Shown here: piece by piece, positions 18,230 to 27,700 of the stretch | How the letters are laid out: each line of letters starts with the position of its first letter | Position numbering within the stretch: position 1 is the first letter of the stretch | NCBI GenBank assembly: GCA_026785885.1 | Contig: JAJAZC010000128.1 | Coordinates: 1-48,165, forward strand | Length of the DNA: 48,165 nt | Direction of reading: 5' to 3' | Source of the DNA: Rubrivivax sp. | Lineage (GTDB): Bacteria > Pseudomonadota > Gammaproteobacteria > Burkholderiales > Burkholderiaceae_C | Program-made: the position numbers and the translations under genes | Notes under the pieces: model-generated | Seen by the model: the letters and a program-made list of their open reading frames with translations, nothing else | The model's database searches: none | What the model was told of the DNA's origin: nothing

Positions 18230-19249
18230 TTACTCGTCGGGCGTGCTGCGCTCCATCGCCAGCTGGTGGCGCTTGACGAATTCCTGATAGGTGTCGATGC
18301 CGCGCAGCTGCAGCACGGTGTTGCGTACCGCGGCCTCCACCAGCACCGCCAAGTTGCGTCCGGCGTCCACTGCGATCACGACCTTGCGCACCGGCAGACC
18401 CAGGATGTCCTCGTACAGCGGTTCGTAAGGCAGGCGCTCGAACTCGCGGTCCATCGTTTCCTTGCGCACCAGGTGCACGATCAGCTTCACGCGCATCTTG
18501 CGGCGCACCGCCGTCTCGCCGAAGATGGCTTTGATGTCCAGCAGGCCGATGCCGCGTACCTCCAGCAGGTTCTGCAGCAGCTCGGGGCACCGGCCTTCCA
18601 GCGCGGTCTGGCTGGTGCGGTAGATGTCCACCGCGTCGTCGGCCACCAGGCCGTGGCCGCGCGACACCAACTCCAGCCCCAGCTCGCTCTTGCCCAGGCC
18701 CGACTCGCCGGTCAGCAGCACACCCAGGCCCAGGATGTCCATGAACACGCCGTGGCGCGTCGTGCGGTCAGCGAAGTGCAGGCCCAGGTAACCACGCACC
18801 AGGTCGATGACGTGGCCGGCCGACTCGTGCGTCACGAACAGCGGGATCTCGGCGCGGTCGCACATGGCCACCAGGCGGTCTGGCGGCGCCTGGCCGTCGG
18901 CGACGATCAGCACCGGCGGCTCCAGCGTGACGATGCGCGAGATGCGACGCTCGGTGTCTTCGCCCGACGCGTCGTTGAGGTAGGCCACCTCGCGACGGCC
19001 AACGATCTGCACCCGGTAGGGGTGGATGTAATTGAGGTAGCCGACGAGGTCGGCCGCCGAGCGTGCATCGCGCACCGCGGCATCGTCGAAGCGCCGCTCG
19101 GGGTGGGCATGGCCGGCAATCCAGTTCCAGCGCAGCGCTTCGCGGTGGGCCTCGAAAAGCGCCTCCGCACTGATGGAGGTAGGTTTCAACGTACCGCCCG
19201 CGTCACGATCAAGGGCTTGCGCGGAACCGGCTTTGCCGGACCGCAGCAA
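18230..19249 (-). CDS. hprK: HPr kinase/phosphorylase
   Basis: Phosphorylates and dephosphorylates HPr-type proteins on serine; in betaproteobacteria it acts with the regulatory nitrogen PTS. The Walker A motif [10 protein letters not shown] and the family signature [17 protein letters not shown] are intact. TTG 19249 is chosen because GGAGGAGG lies about 5 bases upstream on the minus strand; family homology begins at [13 protein letters not shown], so TTG 19189 (319 residues) is the alternative and would lack a good ribosome site. It is about 50 bases downstream of ptsN. No HPr or EI gene is in the window. Confidence 0.92.
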   Translation of the reverse strand: MLRSGKAGSAQALDRDAGGTLKPTSISAEALFEAHREALRWNWIAGHAHPERRFDDAAVRDARSAADLVGYLNYIHPYRVQIVGRREVAYLNDASGEDTERRISRIVTLEPPVLIVADGQAPPDRLVAMCDRAEIPLFVTHESAGHVIDLVRGYLGLHFADRTTRHGVFMDILGLGVLLTGESGLGKSELGLELVSRGHGLVADDAVDIYRTSQTALEGRCPELLQNLLEVRGIGLLDIKAIFGETAVRRKMRVKLIVHLVRKETMDREFERLPYEPLYEDILGLPVRKVVIAVDAGRNLAVLVEAAVRNTVLQLRGIDTYQEFVKRHQLAMERSTPDE

Positions 19250-19295
19250 GAGCCCTCCTCCGAAAGCAGCGAACGCAGTGAGCGTGGGGGACCCA

Positions 19296-19766
19296 TCAAG
19301 CCACAGATTTGAGCGGTTCCCAATCGGCGATGAGCTTGTGTACGCCGGCCGCGTCGGGCTCGGTCTTCAGGCGCTCACGCAGCTCACGGTCGGACAGCAT
19401 CTCGGCAATTTCTGACAGGATTTCCAGATGGCGCTGCGTCGCAGCTTCGGGCACCAACAAAAAAATCAGCAAGGTCACCGGCTCATCGTCGGGTGCGTCG
19501 AAAGGAATCGGCTGCAACACCCGCACCACGGCGGCCAGCGGGTTCTTCAGCCCTTTGATGCGACCGTGCGGAATGGCCACCGCGTGGCCCAGGCCAGTTG
19601 AGCCCAGGCGCTCGCGTGCAAACAGGTTGTCGGTGACGGTGCCGCGGGCGATGGCGTGCTGGTTTTCAAACAGCAAGCCGGCATGCTCGAACACGCGCTT
19701 TTTGCTGGTCGCATCCACGTTCACCAGTACGTTGCTGGCAGGCAGGATGGCGGCAAGTCGGTTCAT
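19296..19766 (-). CDS. ptsN: PTS IIA-Ntr regulatory protein PtsN
   Basis: Phosphorylatable regulator at the end of the nitrogen-PTS chain that adjusts K+ transport, carbon storage and other functions. The 156-residue EIIA domain includes the active-site His in [14 protein letters not shown], and [14 protein letters not shown] followed by [12 protein letters not shown]. It is separated from hpf by 235 bases that contain a strong terminator, so ptsN-hprK should be transcribed from their own promoter. Confidence 0.94.
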   Translation of the reverse strand: MNRLAAILPASNVLVNVDATSKKRVFEHAGLLFENQHAIARGTVTDNLFARERLGSTGLGHAVAIPHGRIKGLKNPLAAVVRVLQPIPFDAPDDEPVTLLIFLLVPEAATQRHLEILSEIAEMLSDRELRERLKTEPDAAGVHKLIADWEPLKSVA

Positions 19767-19884
19767 CGGAGCATTCCTGTCCGCCCAGAAAGCGGCGAAT
19801 ACACCGTACCGGACGAAGCTGTGAGATCAACGAATCATCATAGCAACGGCCTCCGAGCCAACAGGGGATGGCCGGGCCCCTGGA

Positions 19885-19932
19885 TCGGGTGCTTATGTGG
19901 TTTGTTGCGGCGCCATGGCAACAAACATACCC
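19885..19932. repeat. imperfect long inverted repeat upstream of ptsN
   Basis: A perfect 9-bp core (GTTTGTTGC at 19900-19908 and GCAACAAAC at 19918-19926) is flanked by partly matching arms (TCGGGT...TATG on the left, ATACCCGA on the right). It lies about 120 bases upstream of ptsN and just beyond the hpf terminator. An operator or a second structured RNA end are possible. Confidence 0.5.
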
Positions 19933-19945
19933 GACCATGGACGGG

Positions 19946-19981
19946 AAAAACCAAAGCGGCCCGAAAAGTGCCGCTTTGGTT
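19946..19981 (-). terminator. intrinsic terminator after hpf
   Basis: On the minus strand a perfect 12-bp stem (plus-strand arms 19949-19960, AACCAAAGCGGC, and 19970-19981) with a 9-base loop is followed directly by a run of five T. It lies about 20 bases after the hpf stop, a textbook rho-independent terminator. Confidence 0.85.
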
Positions 19982-20001
19982 GCCGGTGTCTGGATTGAAA
20001 G

Positions 20002-20343
20002 TCAGGGCGTGCTGGCTTCCAGACGCTTGGGCGAGATGTGGTGGTGGTCCTGCAGCCGATCTTTGTGGCGCACCACCTGGCGATCAAGCTTGTCCATCAA
20101 CTGGTCGATCGCCGAATACAAATCCTCGGCTGCTTGTTCGACAAAGATGTCGCGGCCTTTGACGTGCAGCGTGACCTCGGCGCGCTGCCTTCGTTCCTTC
20201 TCCTTCAGCTTCTCTACTGTCAGCAGCACGGTCACATCGACGACTTGGTCGAAGTGCCGGGTCACACGCTCCAGTTTGGTGAGAACGTACTCGCGAAGTG
20301 CGGGTGTGACCTCGAGATGATGGCCGCTGATCGTCAAGTTCAT
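20002..20343 (-). CDS. hpf: Ribosome hibernation promoting factor (HPF/RaiA family)
   Basis: Binds idle ribosomes and promotes their hibernation. The 113-residue short-form protein begins [20 protein letters not shown] and has the conserved [27 protein letters not shown]-type region and the basic [11 protein letters not shown] tail of the short forms. AAGGAGG lies 6 bases before the ATG, one of the best ribosome sites in the window. In most proteobacteria rpoN precedes this gene; here a CodA-like gene lies divergently instead. It ends at a strong intrinsic terminator. Confidence 0.94.
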   Translation of the reverse strand: MNLTISGHHLEVTPALREYVLTKLERVTRHFDQVVDVTVLLTVEKLKEKERRQRAEVTLHVKGRDIFVEQAAEDLYSAIDQLMDKLDRQVVRHKDRLQDHHHISPKRLEASTP

Positions 20344-20484
20344 TAGAACCTCCTTTGCTGGGGGACTACGGGGTGTTCGAGCCTAGGCCGGCACACACGC
20401 AGGGCGGAATGCCAAATCCAGTGTGCTCCCGTTGTTGGAGCATGACAAGCAGGTGACCGTGACCGCGTCGGGGTGGCTCGTCTG

Positions 20485-20536
20485 AGAGCTTGTACGTGAA
20501 CAGGAAGCGGGGGCGTCGTGTTCACGGACAAGCTCT
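20485..20536. repeat. 18-bp near-perfect inverted repeat upstream of the CodA-like gene
   Basis: Arms AGAGCTTGTACGTGAACA (20485-20502) and TGTTCACGGACAAGCTCT (20519-20536) differ at one position and enclose a 16-base G-rich loop. The right arm ends about 40 bases before the CodA-like ATG and the element is about 140 bases upstream of hpf. No T-run follows, so an operator, an RNA structure or a mobile-element relic are all possible. Confidence 0.75.
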
Positions 20537-20576
20537 TATGCTGCGACTTGCTCCACGACCGCCTTGCTGCGCACCG

Positions 20577-21911
20577 ATGAATGCCGACCTGTTGATCCGC
20601 CGAGCCACGTTGCCCGATGGCCACCACGACGTGGACGTGCTGGCGCTCGCTGGCCGCATTGCAGCGGTCGGCGCGGCCGGCGAGCGCTTGGCCGCACCAC
20701 CCGGCACGCCCGAGCTCGACGCCGCGGGTGCTTTGCTGAGCCCGCCTTTCGTCGATGCGCACTTTCATCTCGACGCCACGCTGAGCCACGGCCTGCCGCG
20801 CATCAATAGCAGCGGCACGCTGCTCGAAGGCATCGCGCTGTGGGGCGAGCTGAAGCCGCAGTTGACGGAAGAAGCCATTGCCGAGCGCGCGCTGCAGTAT
20901 TGCGATTGGGCGGTGGCGCGCGGCCTGCTGGCCATTCGCAGCCATGTCGACATTTGTGACGAGCGGCTGCTGGCCGTGCGCGCGTTGCTGGCGGTGAAAA
21001 AGCGTGTTGCGCCTTACCTCGATCTGCAGCTGGTGGCTTTCCCGCAGGACGGTCTGCTGCGTTCACCCGGCGCCTGGGCCAACCTGCAGCGCGCACTGGA
21101 TCTGGGTGTCGATGTGGTGGGCGGCATTCCGCACTTCGAGCGCACGATGGCTGAAGGCGCGCGCAGCGTCGAGCTGTTGTGTGAGCTGGCCGCTGCGCGC
21201 GGCCTGCCGGTGGACATGCACTGCGACGAAAGCGACGACCCGCTGTCTCGCCACATCGAGACGCTGGCGCTGCATACGCAGCGGCTGGGCCTGCACGGGC
21301 GCGTCACTGGATCGCACCTCACGTCCATGCACTCGATGGACAACTACTACGTCAGCAAGCTGCTGCCGCTGATTGCCGAGGCCGGTGTCCATGCGGTGGC
21401 CAACCCGCTGATCAACATCACGCTACAAGGCCGCCACGACCACTACCCCAAGCGCCGCGGCATGACGCGCGTGCCTGAGCTGATGGCCGCCGGTGTCAAC
21501 GTCGGCTTCGGCCACGACTGCGTGATGGACCCCTGGTACGCGCTCGGTTCGGCCGACATGCTGGAGGTCGCTTCGATGGGACTGCACGTCGCGCAGATGA
21601 CCTCGGCGCAAGGCCAGCGCCAGTGTTTCGATGCCGTCACCGTCAACAACGCGCGCATCCTCGGTCTGCAGGGCTACGGCCTGCTGCCCGGCTGCCGCGC
21701 TGACTTCGTGCTGCTGCAGGCCGGCTCGCCCGAAGAAGCCATTCGGCTGCGCGCGCAGCGCCTGGCGGTGGTGCGCGGCGGGCAGGTCGTCTCGCGCATG
21801 GCGCCTGCGGTGGCTGAACTGGCTCTGCCAGGCCGCCCGACGCGCGTGGATTTCAGGTGCCAGCCGCAGCCGGCGCAGCATGCGGGCACCGGCAACCCGT
21901 CACTAAAATGA
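20577..21911 (+). CDS. Cytosine deaminase-like amidohydrolase (CodA family)
   Basis: Metal-dependent hydrolase of the amidohydrolase superfamily, about 45% of residues recognisably CodA-like. Metal-site motifs are present: VDAHFHLDATL (HxH), the His of DMHCDESDD, SHLTSMHS, and the Asp of FGHDCVMDPWY. The residue after that metal Asp is Cys, whereas E. coli CodA has Asp (Asp314), a substrate-facing position. This makes cytosine an uncertain substrate; related purine/pyrimidine or triazine amides are possible. ATG 20577 gives 444 residues beginning MNADLLIRRATLPDG; an upstream in-frame ATG at 20538 lacks homology. Its last codons overlap a candidate promoter of the next gene. Confidence 0.8.
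   Translation: MNADLLIRRATLPDGHHDVDVLALAGRIAAVGAAGERLAAPPGTPELDAAGALLSPPFVDAHFHLDATLSHGLPRINSSGTLLEGIALWGELKPQLTEEAIAERALQYCDWAVARGLLAIRSHVDICDERLLAVRALLAVKKRVAPYLDLQLVAFPQDGLLRSPGAWANLQRALDLGVDVVGGIPHFERTMAEGARSVELLCELAAARGLPVDMHCDESDDPLSRHIETLALHTQRLGLHGRVTGSHLTSMHSMDNYYVSKLLPLIAEAGVHAVANPLINITLQGRHDHYPKRRGMTRVPELMAAGVNVGFGHDCVMDPWYALGSADMLEVASMGLHVAQMTSAQGQRQCFDAVTVNNARILGLQGYGLLPGCRADFVLLQAGSPEEAIRLRAQRLAVVRGGQVVSRMAPAVAELALPGRPTRVDFRCQPQPAQHAGTGNPSLK
21904..21909 (+). promoter_or_regulatory. candidate -10 for the GST/SspA-like gene
   Basis: TAAAAT overlaps the stop codon of the CodA-like gene and would give a leader of about 35 bases before ATG 21950. The -35 position reads TGCGGG at a 17-base spacing, which is poor. 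Confidence 0.25.
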
Positions 21912-21949
21912 GCCGCACCCAGCCAAGAGCGAGCGCGCGCTCGAAGACG

Positions 21950-22567
21950 ATGAAACTGCTCGGATCACTGACCAGCCCGTACGTGCGCAAAGTGCGCATC
22001 GTGATGGCCGAGAAGAAGCTCGATTTCCAGCTTGAGCTCGAAGACGTCTGGGGCCAGGACCACATCCTCAAGAGCAACCCGCTGGGCAAGGTGCCGTGCC
22101 TGGTGATGGAAGGCGGCGAAGCGATCTTCGACTCCCGCGTCATCGTCGAGTACCTGGACACGCTGTCGCCGGTGGGCAAGCTGATTCCCCCCACGGGGCG
22201 CGAGCGTGTCGAGGTGCGCACCTGGGAAGCGCTGGCCGATGGTGTGCTCGACGCCAGCATCCTGGCGCGGCTGGAAGCGCACTGGGCCGGCCGCGCAGCA
22301 GGCGAGCGGTCGCAGGCCTGGATCGATCGCCAGATGAGCCGCGTGATGGCGGCGCTGCAGTCGATGAACCGGGGCCTGGGCGACAAGCCCTGGTGCAACG
22401 GCAACCACTTCACGCTGGCCGACGTGGCCGTGGGCTGCGCTTTGAGCTACCTGGATTTCCGTTTTGCGCAGATCGATTGGCGCGGCCTGCACCCCAACCT
22501 GCACAAGCTGCACGACAAGCTCGCGACGCGGCAAAGCTTTATCGACACGGCGCCGCCGGTCGGCTGA
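21950..22567 (+). CDS. Glutathione S-transferase family protein
   Basis: Two-domain GST fold of 205 residues. The N-terminal thioredoxin-like domain starts MKLLGSLTSPYVRKVRIVM and contains NPLGKVPCLVMEGGEAIFDSR, with the conserved cis-Pro and the Ser/Arg that contact glutathione's glutamate. The helical C-terminal domain ends FTLADVAVGCALSYLDFRF. The SPYVRKVRI start resembles YfcF/YibF-type and SspA-like members. Substrate is unknown. It is convergent with the FMN glutamate-synthase-like gene, 52 bases apart. Confidence 0.85.
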   Translation: MKLLGSLTSPYVRKVRIVMAEKKLDFQLELEDVWGQDHILKSNPLGKVPCLVMEGGEAIFDSRVIVEYLDTLSPVGKLIPPTGRERVEVRTWEALADGVLDASILARLEAHWAGRAAGERSQAWIDRQMSRVMAALQSMNRGLGDKPWCNGNHFTLADVAVGCALSYLDFRFAQIDWRGLHPNLHKLHDKLATRQSFIDTAPPVG

Positions 22568-22619
22568 AGCCGGGGGCTGAAGCCGCGCGCGGCCGGGCCG
22601 GCTGGACGGCAGCGGCGGT

Positions 22620-24425
22620 TTATGCGGTCGGTTCTGCCACCGCGTCTATTGCGCTTGTGGCTGCGCTTGTTGCTGCGCTTGTTGCCGCGCTTGCCGCTGT
22701 GCTCGTCCTTGGGCTCGTTGCCGCACCCGCCGCGACCGCTGCAATCCCGGCATCGGCCGGCTGGAAGCTGCAGCTGCGCGCCAGCGGCCAGTACAGCTTG
22801 AACACCGCATGCGGCCACTCGCCGCGGCCCTGAATGGCTGCCAGCAAAGCGCCGGGTGCAACGAAGCTAAGTTGGTTGACGAGCAAGCGCACGCCGTGAT
22901 CGGCGTTGCGGCGCACGATGTGCGCGGCGGTGATCTCGTTCGGGTGCTGCAGCCCGGCGGCCTGCACCAATTCCTGCAGCGCGCGCAGCGTGTTCTGGTG
23001 GAAGCGCCAGACGCGGTCCATCTTGGTCGGCACGTCCAGCGCCTGCTGGCGCTTGGCGTCCTGCGTCGTCACGCCGGTGGGGCAGGCGCCGGTGTGGCAG
23101 GCCTGGGCCTGTATGCAGCCCAGAGCAAACATGAAGCCGCGTGCCGCATTGCACCAGTCGGCGCCCAGCGCCATCGCGCGCGCGATGTCGAAAGCACCCA
23201 CCACCTTGCCGGCGCAACCGATGCGGATGCGGCTGCGCAGGTCGAGCCCGCTGAGCGTGTTGTGCACCAGCAGCAGGCCCTCCTGCAACGGCGCGCCGAC
23301 ATGGTCGGTGAACTCCAGCGGCGCCGCGCCGGTGCCGCCCTCGGCACCATCGACGACGATGAAGTCCGGCAGGATGCCGGTCTCCAGCATCGCCTTGCAG
23401 ATCGCAAACCACTCCCAGGGGTGGCCGATGCACAGCTTGAAGCCGGTCGGCTTGCCACCCGAGAGCTGCCGCAGCCGCGCGATGAACTGCAGCATCTGCA
23501 CCGGCGTGCTGAAGGCGCCATGGCCGGCCGGGCTGATGCAGTCCACGCCCACCGCCACACCGCGCGCGGCGGCGATCTCGGGCGTGACCTTGGGGCCCGG
23601 CAGCACACCGCCGTGGCCGGGCTTGGCGCCCTGGCTCAGCTTCAGCTCGATCATCTTGACCTGCGGGTCCAGCGCGTTGGCCGCAAAGTGCGCTTCGCTG
23701 AAGCTGCCGTCGTCATTGCGGCAGCCGAAATAGCCGGAGCCAATCTCCCAAATCAGATCGCCGCCGTGCACGCGGTGGTGTTGGCTGATGGAGCCCTCAC
23801 CGGTGTCGTGCGCAAAGTTGCCGCGCTTGGCGCCGCCGTTGAGCGCCAGGATTGCGTTGGCGCTCAACGCACCGAAGCTCATGGCCGAAATGTTGAATAC
23901 GCTGGCGCTGTAGGGCTGCGTGCAGCCGGTGCCATCGTGTGGGCCGGTGCTGTGCCCCGTGCCGCCGCCGATGACGATGCGGAAGTCGTGGCTGGCCACC
24001 ACGGTGGGCGCCATCGAATGGTTGATCCACTCGTAGCCGATGGCCTGCACATCCAGCTGCGTACCGAAAGGCCGCTTGTCGGGCTCGCCCTTGGCGCGCT
24101 GGTAGACCAGGCTGCGCTGCTGGCGCGAAAACGGCGCCGCCTCGTGATCGCTTTCAATGAAGTACTGGCGAATCTCGGGCCGGATGAATTCGAGCAGAAA
24201 GCGCAGGTGGCCGATCACCGGGTAGTTGCGCAGCACCGAGTGGCGCCGCTGCAGCGTGTCACGCAGGCCCAGGCCGGTCAGCAAAAGCAGCACGAGCGTC
24301 ATGCCGCCGCCGATGCCGAACGCGATGTGCGTGAAGGCGAACAACAGCGTGCCGATGGCACACGCCAGCCACACCGCATAGCGCACCGGGAAGTGCCGGT
24401 TCAGCCTGTCCAGCCACTCGTGCAT
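22620..24425 (-). CDS. FMN-binding glutamate synthase family protein (GltB2-type), membrane-anchored
   Basis: Single-domain relative of the large glutamate synthase subunit, carrying the FMN and [3Fe-4S] part but no amidotransferase domain. The 601-residue form from ATG 24425 (GAGGACA about 8 bases upstream) has two N-terminal transmembrane helices (AVWLACAIGTLLFAF and GIGGGMTLVLLLLTGL), then the FMN-binding barrel with FVVVDGAEGGTGAAP-like (DFIVVDGAEGGTGAAPLEF) and the cluster cysteines in IQAQACHTGACPTGV. The real reaction is unknown. About 30 C-terminal residues after residue 570 are an Ala/Ser/Thr repeat (TSAATSAATSA) from a simple tandem DNA tract at 22640-22735. It is divergent from the restriction/methylation locus. 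Confidence 0.88.
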   Translation of the reverse strand: MHEWLDRLNRHFPVRYAVWLACAIGTLLFAFTHIAFGIGGGMTLVLLLLTGLGLRDTLQRRHSVLRNYPVIGHLRFLLEFIRPEIRQYFIESDHEAAPFSRQQRSLVYQRAKGEPDKRPFGTQLDVQAIGYEWINHSMAPTVVASHDFRIVIGGGTGHSTGPHDGTGCTQPYSASVFNISAMSFGALSANAILALNGGAKRGNFAHDTGEGSISQHHRVHGGDLIWEIGSGYFGCRNDDGSFSEAHFAANALDPQVKMIELKLSQGAKPGHGGVLPGPKVTPEIAAARGVAVGVDCISPAGHGAFSTPVQMLQFIARLRQLSGGKPTGFKLCIGHPWEWFAICKAMLETGILPDFIVVDGAEGGTGAAPLEFTDHVGAPLQEGLLLVHNTLSGLDLRSRIRIGCAGKVVGAFDIARAMALGADWCNAARGFMFALGCIQAQACHTGACPTGVTTQDAKRQQALDVPTKMDRVWRFHQNTLRALQELVQAAGLQHPNEITAAHIVRRNADHGVRLLVNQLSFVAPGALLAAIQGRGEWPHAVFKLYWPLARSCSFQPADAGIAAVAAGAATSPRTSTAASAATSAATSAATSAIDAVAEPTA

Positions 24426-24629
24426 GTCGCTTGTCCTCGTAGAACCCGGTATCAACAAACGGGGTTGGATGGTAGTTCCAGCAAGGCGCGGGTTCCGCAG
24501 CGACTAACCTGCGTTTGGCCTGCCAGTTCTGCTTCCGGTTTGAACCGGCGCCGTAGACTGCGGCGGCCGGACGCAAAGGCACACTCGAACGCAAACAAGA
24601 GAGCCGGCGGCAGCCGAAATCCGCGACAT
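24426..24629. promoter_or_regulatory. divergent region upstream of the methyltransferase locus
   Basis: 204 bases between the FMN protein and the short ORF of the methyltransferase locus. A CCGGTT-TG-AACCGG palindrome lies at about 24535-24548. I see no hexamer pair that I can support as a promoter. Confidence 0.3.
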
Positions 24630-24773
24630 ATGCAAGGGCAACTTTTCACCCAGGACTTTCTGCGCCAGGGCATTTGTGAGACGCCGCCCTACCAAGCCCT
24701 ATCAGCCGCGGCCCTTGCAGCCTTCAAGCAACAGCTGCGCGCTATCTTCGTCGGCCGAAACCGTGATGAATGA
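24630..24773 (+). CDS. short ORF resembling the detached N-terminus of the methyltransferase
   Basis: A 47-residue ORF from ATG 24630 to TGA 24771-24773, beginning MQGQLFTQDFLRQGI and continuing ETPPYQALSAAALAAFKQQL. In my recollection of large PD-(D/E)XK/Eco57I-type methyltransferases, an N-terminus of the form QxFTxDFLxxGIxxTxAW, then a LxxFxxxL helix, comes just before the xNEAQTE segment. Here those two parts are in different frames: this ORF ends as NRDE-stop, and the next frame starts with MNEAQTE. The two overlap by eight bases (ATGAATGA). It is either translationally coupled or the product of a frameshift in a once continuous gene. It has no strong ribosome site. Confidence 0.6.
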   Translation: MQGQLFTQDFLRQGICETPPYQALSAAALAAFKQQLRAIFVGRNRDE

Positions 24774-27700
24774 GGCGCAGACCGAGCAGCTCGTCATCGA
24801 ACGGGTGCTGCTGGAGCTGGGTTGGGGCGGCGATTACCTTCCGCAGGTCAACTTGAGCGGCAAGCGCCGCGAAGACGTACCCGACATTCTGCTGTTCGCC
24901 GACGCAGCAGCTATGCAACGCGCGCAAGATGAGAAACACGACGACCGCCGCTACCGCCACGGCCTGGCACTGCTGGAGGTCAAACGCTGGCTGCGCCCTC
25001 TGGACAGGGGCACTCTGGACGAGCCGCTGGATCCCGGCGCACCCAGCTCGCAAATGCTGCGCTACTTGAGCCGCGCTGACCTGGCCAGCGACCGAGCCGT
25101 CAAGTGGGGCGTGCTCACCAACGGCGGCGTTTGGCGCCTGTACTGGCAGGACGCCCGCTCACGCGCCGAAGAATTTTTGGAGCTGGATCTGGCGGGTTTT
25201 CTCGACGTCAGCGGCGTGCAGGCGGAGCTGGATGACATCGAGCCGGCCCACGGTCTAAAGCTGTTCTTCCTGCTGTTCAACCGCGCTGCGTTCCTGACCC
25301 AGGCCTGGGACTCCGATGCGCGCAGCTTCCACGCCTATGCGCGTGCGGAGGCGCGGGCCTACGAAGAAAAGGTGTCGGCCGATCTGGGCCGGCGCGTCTT
25401 CGATGACATCTTCCCCACGCTGGCGCAGGCGCTGGCGCGTGGCGATTTAGAAGCGAAGAAAGAGCCCGTCGGCTACGGCTCCGGCACACGTCAGCGTTAT
25501 ACGCGCGAGTATCTGGACGAGGTGCGCGAGGCGACGCTGATCCTGCTGTATCGGCTGCTGTTTCTGTTCTATGCCGAAGACCGGCGATTGTTGCCCGTGG
25601 GCGATGAGCGGTACCGCGCGTACAGCGTGCGAGCGTTGCGTGAACGGGTGCGCGACGACATCGACGCAGGCAAAGCCCTGTCGAGCAAGCGCACCAACAT
25701 TTGGCGCGATCTGCAAGGCGCGTTCTGGCTCATCGACGAAGGTGACGACACCATTGGCATTCCTGCCTACAACGGCGGCCTGTTCAACCGTGGCCGCAGC
25801 CTGCTGCTGGAGCGCACGCGCGTGCCCGACGCGGTGCTGGCGCCCATCATCGACGCACTGAGCCGCCGCACCGAAGACCTGCTGCGCGGCTGGATCAACT
25901 ACCGCGACCTGAGCGTCAGCCACCTGGGCAGCATCTACGAGCGGCTGCTGGAGTACCAGTTGCAGCACGAAGTGAAGCCGGCCGACCTGCACTACAGCCC
26001 CGAGGTCGACCGCGTGCTGGCCGTGCCCGCCAGCTTTGCGCGCAAGGTGTCGGGCAGCTACTACACACACGACGATCTGGTGCAGCTGATCCTGCGCGAA
26101 AGCGTGGGCCTGCTGGTGGCCGAGCGCGTCGCCACCTTCGACAAGCAGGTAGACGCCTGGAAGAGAAAGGGCTCGCTGAACCCGCCCGAATGGGACCGGC
26201 TGGACGCCGCCGACCCGGCGAGCACGATCTTGGAGTTGAAGGTCTGCGACCCCGCCATGGGCAGCGGCCACTTCCTCATGGCGCTGGTGGACTTTCTTGC
26301 CGACCGCGTGCTGGAAGCCGCCACTGCAGCGCAGCAGCGCGTGGCCGAGCAGCCTTGGGCCGCCCACCTGGTGGAGCGTGGCCGGCCTTGGGAAAGCCCG
26401 CTGCTGGCGCGCTTGGCCGCCGTGCGCCAGGCCATCAAGGCGCAAGCCAAAGAACACGGCTGGGCCGTGGCCGACGCGCAACTCGATGACCGCCACATCG
26501 TGCGGCGAATGGTGCTGAAGAAGTGCGTCTTCGGAGTCGACAAAAACGCCATGGCTGTGGAGCTGGCGAAGACCGCGCTGTGGCTGCACACCTTCACGGT
26601 GGGTGCGCCACTGAGCTTTCTGGATCACCACCTGAAGCACGGTGACAGCCTGCACGGCGAGCGGCTGCCTGCGGTGCAGCAGCAGATGGGCGCACTCGGC
26701 CTGTTGTTTCAGCAGGCCGAATTGCAGCGCCTGGAGCTGGCAGCGAGCAATTTGCAGCAGGTCGCGGACTTCACCGATGTCGATATTGCCGAAGCGCAGC
26801 TGTCGCAGCGCCTGGCTGAAGAGGCGCAGGAGCAGGTGGCGCCTATCCACGAGCTGCTGGACTTTTGGCGCGCAATGCGCTGGCTGGCGCCGGGCTGGCC
26901 GGTGGACAAGGCTGCGAAGCTGCGCAAGCTGGGCGACGAGGCGCTGCGCAGTGCTCTGCAACCTCTGCTGGACCCGACCCGCAATCTGGTTGCCACGCTG
27001 GCCGCAGGCACGGTCGAAGGTGACGGCGCTGACGTCGAGGTTGCGCGCGCACTGCTGAAGCAGGTGCAGGCGTTGGCAGTGGAAGAAAGCTTCTTTCACT
27101 GGTGGACTGCGTTTCCGACCGCGTTTGCCGGCAAGGACCCGGGTTTCGATGCGGTGATCGGCAACCCGCCCTGGGACCGCATCAAACTGCAGGAAGTGGA
27201 GTGGTTTGCCGAGCGCGCACACGACATTGCCGCGCAGCCGCGTGCCGCCGATCGCAAGGCGTTGATCGCGGCGATGCAAAAGAAAAACGCGCCGCTGGCC
27301 GACGAGTACGCGCGCGCGAGCGTGCGTGCCGAGGCCAACGCCCGTGTGCTGGCCAATTCCGGTGACTACCCGTTGTTGGGCGGCGGTGACGCAAACCTGT
27401 ACAGCCTGTTCGTCGAGCGTGCTCAAGCGCTAACAAAACCGCAGGGCGTGATTGCGCTGCTGACGCCCAGCGGCATCGCGGCAGATAAGGGCGCCTCGGT
27501 GTTCTTCCGTGGCATCGCGACGACGCGGCGACTGGGCGCGCTGTTCGACTTTGAAAACCGCAAGGTGTTCTTTCCTGACGTGGACACAAGATTCAAGTTC
27601 TGCACGTTGGTCTTTGGTGGGCCTTCGCGTACGTTCGAACGCACGCGCTGTGCATTCTTTCTACGTTCAGTTGCAGAACTTGAGCAGGGTCAGCGCACGC

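Noticed and set aside
20399-20414. Sigma-54-type promoter (TGGCAT...CTGC) upstream of hpf
   Set aside because: The spacing between the GG and GC elements is one base too long, and the bases around them match poorly.
22809-24773. 654-residue plus-strand frame antisense to the FMN protein
   Set aside because: Only its last 47 codons (24630-24773) look like protein; the rest is a shadow of the FMN protein gene.
25447-27426. 659-residue open frame antisense to the methyltransferase
   Set aside because: Composition of a shadow frame (Gln/His/Val-rich), no motifs, while the sense frame has methyltransferase motifs.
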